From: Blautia sp. SC05B48
GTDB taxonomy: Bacteria; Bacillota; Clostridia; Lachnospirales; Lachnospiraceae
NCBI RefSeq assembly: GCF_005848555.1
Contig: NZ_CP040518.1
Location: 867,001 to 931,000, forward strand
Reading direction: 5' to 3'
Length of the DNA: 64,000 bases
Of the stretch, positions 61,672 through 64,000 are shown one piece after another; the first letter of the stretch is position 1; each line of letters begins with the position of its first letter. The notes under the pieces were generated by a model. The model searched no databases. It had not been told where the DNA came from and was given only the letters and a program-made list of their open reading frames with translations. Made by a program: the position numbers and the translations under genes.

Positions 61672-62238
61672 TCATTGCAGTTTGATGATCAGCACCGGTA
61701 TGGGCGGATCATTGGGCCGGTTTGCATATTCCGACAGGATCACCAGATATTTATGAGGATCCAGCTGACGGATAAACACAAGCATCTCATCCCGTTCCTG
61801 ATATCCCGTATCCCCGCCACTGTAAATGCAAAGTGTCATAAGTCCGCCTTTTTTCAGAAGCTTAAGTCCGCTTTCCACCGCTCTTTTGCTGCTGTCTGCT
61901 CTGGTTGCCACCGAATGGTCTCCGCCGGGAAGATATCCCAGATTAAAGGTGATGCAGGACACTGTTTCTGCTTCTGCATAAACATCCATATTCTCATGGG
62001 ATTCCAGAAGAAGCTGATAATTTTCCGGACAGTTATCTCTTTTCAGGCGCTCCTCCGTATGTTCCAGTGCCTGCTTCTGAATGTCAAAAGCCAGAACCCG
62101 TCCCCTTTTTCCTGCAAGCTGGCTTAACAGAGCCGTGTCATTGCCATTTCCCATTGTTGCATCGATACAAATGTCTCCCGGCATGACCTGCTGCCGTATA
62201 AAATGCTGCGTGTATGCAGTGATCTGAAGATTTTTCAT
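61672..62238 (-). CDS. mnmM: tRNA U34 methyltransferase of the YtqB/MnmM family
   Basis: A 188-residue class I SAM methyltransferase. Motif I is CIDATMGNGNDT (about 24-35), with FDIQKQAL and the family-defining NLGYLPGGDHSVAT (about 98-111), then LMTLCIYSGGDTGYQE. YtqB in Bacillus subtilis was identified as MnmM, which makes mnm5U from nm5U at the wobble position. Assignment rests on these motifs. The ATG is 9 nt behind AAAGG, immediately downstream of a GNAT remnant. Confidence 0.85.
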   Translation of the reverse strand: MKNLQITAYTQHFIRQQVMPGDICIDATMGNGNDTALLSQLAGKRGRVLAFDIQKQALEHTEERLKRDNCPENYQLLLESHENMDVYAEAETVSCITFNLGYLPGGDHSVATRADSSKRAVESGLKLLKKGGLMTLCIYSGGDTGYQERDEMLVFIRQLDPHKYLVILSEYANRPNDPPIPVLIIKLQ

Positions 62239-62261
62239 TTAAAAATCCTTTCAAAATTCTC

Positions 62262-62372
62262 TTACAGTTCATGATAATACGGACAGATATCCTCATAATG
62301 TCCGTCCTTCATATGGAACCCTTTCGAGATCACGCCAAGCTGGATAAATCCAAGTTTCTCATGATGATCTTC
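62262..62372 (-). pseudogene. 3' remnant of a GNAT acetyltransferase gene
   Basis: The minus-strand frame reads from about EDHHEKLGFIQLGVIS through KGFHMKDGHYEDICPYYHEL to a stop. This is the C-terminal end of a common GNAT subfamily (motif HEKLGF...GFxMKDGHYEDICPYYH). No start, CoA-binding loop or N-terminal part remains, because the Crp/Fnr gene ends directly at the upstream border. It is a decayed gene fragment left between crp and mnmM. Confidence 0.75.
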
Positions 62373-62373
62373 T

Positions 62374-63012
62374 TTATTTAAGCAGCTCCACATTCCGTCC
62401 GTCTCTTCGGATCACACCCTCATCCGAGAGATTTTTGATCTCCCGCATCATGGCACTCCGGTCCACACTTAAATACTGGGCCAGTGCAGTATAGGACATG
62501 GGCAGCTTGAATTTCCCGGCATTTTTTTCCGCAGCCAGAGAATGCAGATAGGCTATCAGCTTCTTCCTGGTGGAGGATCGTGAAAGCATGTATATCCGAT
62601 CTGTCTGCTGTCCGGAACGAAGGGCCGTCATCTGCAGCAGATTACTGACCATCTGGCTGTGATGATGACAGGCATTTTCACAGCGCTTGATCACATGCTC
62701 ATAATCAATAAACAGCACTTTCGTCACGGTAGTGGCACATACATAATAATGCTGGGAATCTGACGAAAGCAGAAACGGTTCGCCAAATACACTGTCCTTA
62801 TTCAATTCATCGATGACATACTCATTTCCATCCTCGTCACAGCAGTAGAGAACTGCTCTTCCCTCCTGGATCAGACCGATCTTTTTCATGGAGCTGGAAT
62901 ATTCCATTATGGTTTCTCCATTCTGAAAAACTTTCTCCCGGACTTTGAAGCAGACACGCATCCTTTCCTGTTCTTCGGGCAAAATATCCGTAAATAAAGT
63001 GATATGCTCCAT
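62374..63012 (-). CDS. Crp/Fnr-family transcriptional regulator
   Basis: A 212-residue protein. The cyclic-nucleotide-binding-like domain (about 1-125) includes FQNGETIMEYSSSMKKIGLIQEGRAVLY and SVFGEPFLLSSDSQHYYVCATTVTKVLFI. The winged helix (about 145-212) includes MSYTALAQYLSVDRSAMMREIKNLSDEGVIRRDGRNVEL. No Fe-S Cys set like that of FNR is evident. It is divergent from an A-type flavoprotein whose promoter has a Crp/Fnr-type dyad at -41.5, so it probably activates it. The start follows GGGAGGAAAATTT; a 38-codon in-frame extension begins at the predicted transcription start and is rejected. Confidence 0.87.
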   Translation of the reverse strand: MEHITLFTDILPEEQERMRVCFKVREKVFQNGETIMEYSSSMKKIGLIQEGRAVLYCCDEDGNEYVIDELNKDSVFGEPFLLSSDSQHYYVCATTVTKVLFIDYEHVIKRCENACHHHSQMVSNLLQMTALRSGQQTDRIYMLSRSSTRKKLIAYLHSLAAEKNAGKFKLPMSYTALAQYLSVDRSAMMREIKNLSDEGVIRRDGRNVELLK

Positions 63013-63133
63013 AAATTTTCCTCCCACCGGCAAAATAATCTTCCGCATATCTGTACTTTTCTCTCTGCATCCAGGACTATGTAAGAGGACTCTCAAAGCA
63101 GATATCCGTATTTTATTTTGCTGCATGTTTCTG

Positions 63134-63162
63134 ATTTTATACCAGCACGAAAAAAATGTAAA
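63134..63162 (-). promoter_or_regulatory. Promoter of the Crp/Fnr gene
   Basis: On the minus strand TTTACA (63157-63162), a 17-nt spacer and TAAAAT (63134-63139), start near 63127. The Crp/Fnr dyad at 63184-63199 is centred about 64 nt upstream of this start as well. Confidence 0.6.
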
Positions 63163-63183
63163 GTCTGGAATTTTTTTCTGTTT

Positions 63184-63226
63184 TGTTGTATTTGCAACAG
63201 TTTTTGTTGTCGATTTCTGTTATATT
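63184..63226 (+). promoter_or_regulatory. Crp/Fnr-type site and -10 of the flavoprotein promoter
   Basis: The dyad TGTTG-TATTTG-CAACA (63184-63199, centre 63191.5) lies upstream of TATATT (63221-63226). With the start at about 63233 the dyad is at -41.5, the class II activator position. No good -35 is present, as expected for an activator-dependent promoter. Confidence 0.6.
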
Positions 63227-63302
63227 TTTATCAAAGTTAAGAAACAAACAAAACCTGAAGCATATAAATAAATCCACCATAGAAAGAAAAGAGGAATCGC
63301 TC

Positions 63303-64000
63303 ATGAAAATCACAGATACCATCAAATATGTAGGCGTTAATGATCATCAGGTTGACCTTTTTGAAGGCCAGTACAAAGTGCCGAACGGCATGTCCTACAA
63401 CTCCTATGTGATCCTGGACGAAAAAATTGCGGTTATGGATACGGTAGATGCAAATTTTACTCACGAATGGCTTGATAATATCCAGAAAGTTCTGGGTGAC
63501 CGGAAACCGGATTATCTGATCGTACAGCATATGGAACCGGATCATGCAGCCAACATCGCAAACTTCCTGAAGGCTTATCCGGACACCATCGTTGTTTCCA
63601 ACAAAAAAGCCTTCGCCATGATGCAGAATTTCTTTGACCTGGATCTGGAAGGTCATCAGATCATCGTAGATAACGGCGGAACCCTTTCCCTTGGAAAACA
63701 CAATCTGACTTTTGTATTTGCACCGATGGTTCACTGGCCGGAAGTTATGGTCACTTATGACAGCACAGAAAAGGTTCTTTTTTCCGCAGACGGCTTCGGA
63801 AAATTCGGTGCCCTGGATGCAGATGAACCATGGGACGATGAGGCAAGAAGATACTATATCGGCATCGTTGGAAAATATGGTGTGCAGGTGCAGAATCTTC
63901 TGAAAGTAGCCGCAACTCTGGATATCCAGACCATCTGCCCGCTCCACGGACCGGTTCTTACTGAAGATCTTGGACATTATATCAGTCTCTATGATACCTG
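63303..64000 (+). CDS. FprA-family A-type flavoprotein (partial, runs off the window)
   Basis: The first 232 codons, with no stop before the window end. It begins MKITDTIKYVGVNDHQVDLFEGQYKVPNGMSYNS. The metallo-beta-lactamase-like di-iron domain has HMEPDHAAN, then MVHWPEVMVTY and SADGFGKFGA, with a further His in CPLHGPVL. The C-terminal flavodoxin domain should follow outside the window. A-type flavoproteins reduce oxygen to water or nitric oxide to N2O using rubredoxin in anaerobes. The start follows AAGAGGAA. It is divergent from the Crp/Fnr regulator. Confidence 0.9.
   Translation, partial: MKITDTIKYVGVNDHQVDLFEGQYKVPNGMSYNSYVILDEKIAVMDTVDANFTHEWLDNIQKVLGDRKPDYLIVQHMEPDHAANIANFLKAYPDTIVVSNKKAFAMMQNFFDLDLEGHQIIVDNGGTLSLGKHNLTFVFAPMVHWPEVMVTYDSTEKVLFSADGFGKFGALDADEPWDDEARRYYIGIVGKYGVQVQNLLKVAATLDIQTICPLHGPVLTEDLGHYISLYDT

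Overview
The window reads as chromosomal DNA of a low-to-mid GC Gram-positive anaerobe, most likely a Lachnospiraceae member (Blautia/Mediterraneibacter-like; the genus cannot be fixed from sequence alone). The reasons are a Tad-type pilus operon ending in a DUF5702 protein, the fab cluster with FabK and a fused AccDA, DUF3877 and DUF6320 proteins, an atpBEFHAGDC operon without atpI, and strong AGGAGG ribosome sites with frequent TTG/GTG starts. No prophage, CRISPR array, rRNA or intact insertion sequence was seen. There is one tRNA.

Layout. 0.2-6.6 kb: minus-strand Tad/Flp pilus operon (prepilin peptidase, TadZ-, TadA-, TadB-, TadC-like, Flp pilin, DUF5702). 6.7-8.1 kb: nagA behind tRNA-Glu. 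8.2-14.5 kb: a GNAT, a small protein plus repeat lipoprotein, an amidohydrolase/AlaX pair, and an ECF sigma/anti-sigma/membrane protein operon. 14.5-20.9 kb: F-type ATP synthase. 20.9-25 kb: birA, a WYL regulator with a small membrane protein, and lrgAB. 25-29 kb: phosphodiesterase, PHP/endonuclease Q-like protein, MBL-fold protein and GNAT. 29.2-43.8 kb: two complete Opp/Nik-type ABC importers, a LysR regulator and an unusual methyltransferase-M14 deacylase-methyltransferase fusion. 43.9-51.1 kb: nth, DUF3877, an acyltransferase/hydrolase/Ogg operon behind a broken AraC gene, a 26-residue peptide gene, an HD protein and an orphan HicB. 51.2-61.2 kb: a complete fatty-acid synthesis operon (fabH-K-D-G-F, accB, fabZ, accC, accDA) ending in a FabT-like MarR regulator. 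61.3-64 kb: DUF1294, mnmM, a GNAT remnant, a Crp/Fnr regulator and a divergent A-type flavoprotein running off the window.

The most interesting region is 29.2-43.8 kb. Three minus-strand transcription units (importer 1, importer 2, fusion enzyme plus LysR) each carry a GC-rich dyad of the form CCCC-N1-5-GGGG centred near -41 and abutting a TTGT-type -35. The two importer promoters also share an ATG.ATATGTATTCCAT element near -78. This geometry fits LysR-type activation and suggests one regulon that imports, deacylates and methylates an unidentified peptide-, opine- or metallophore-like compound. The importer 2 transcript also has a roughly 250-nt leader with four inverted repeats.

Other regulatory signals can be read directly. 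A consensus FabT box overlaps the -10 of the fab operon. A Crp/Fnr-type dyad sits at -41.5 of the flavoprotein promoter. Multiple CGAACATA half-sites surround the promoter of the WYL operon. A 23-bp palindrome lies in the lrgAB leader.
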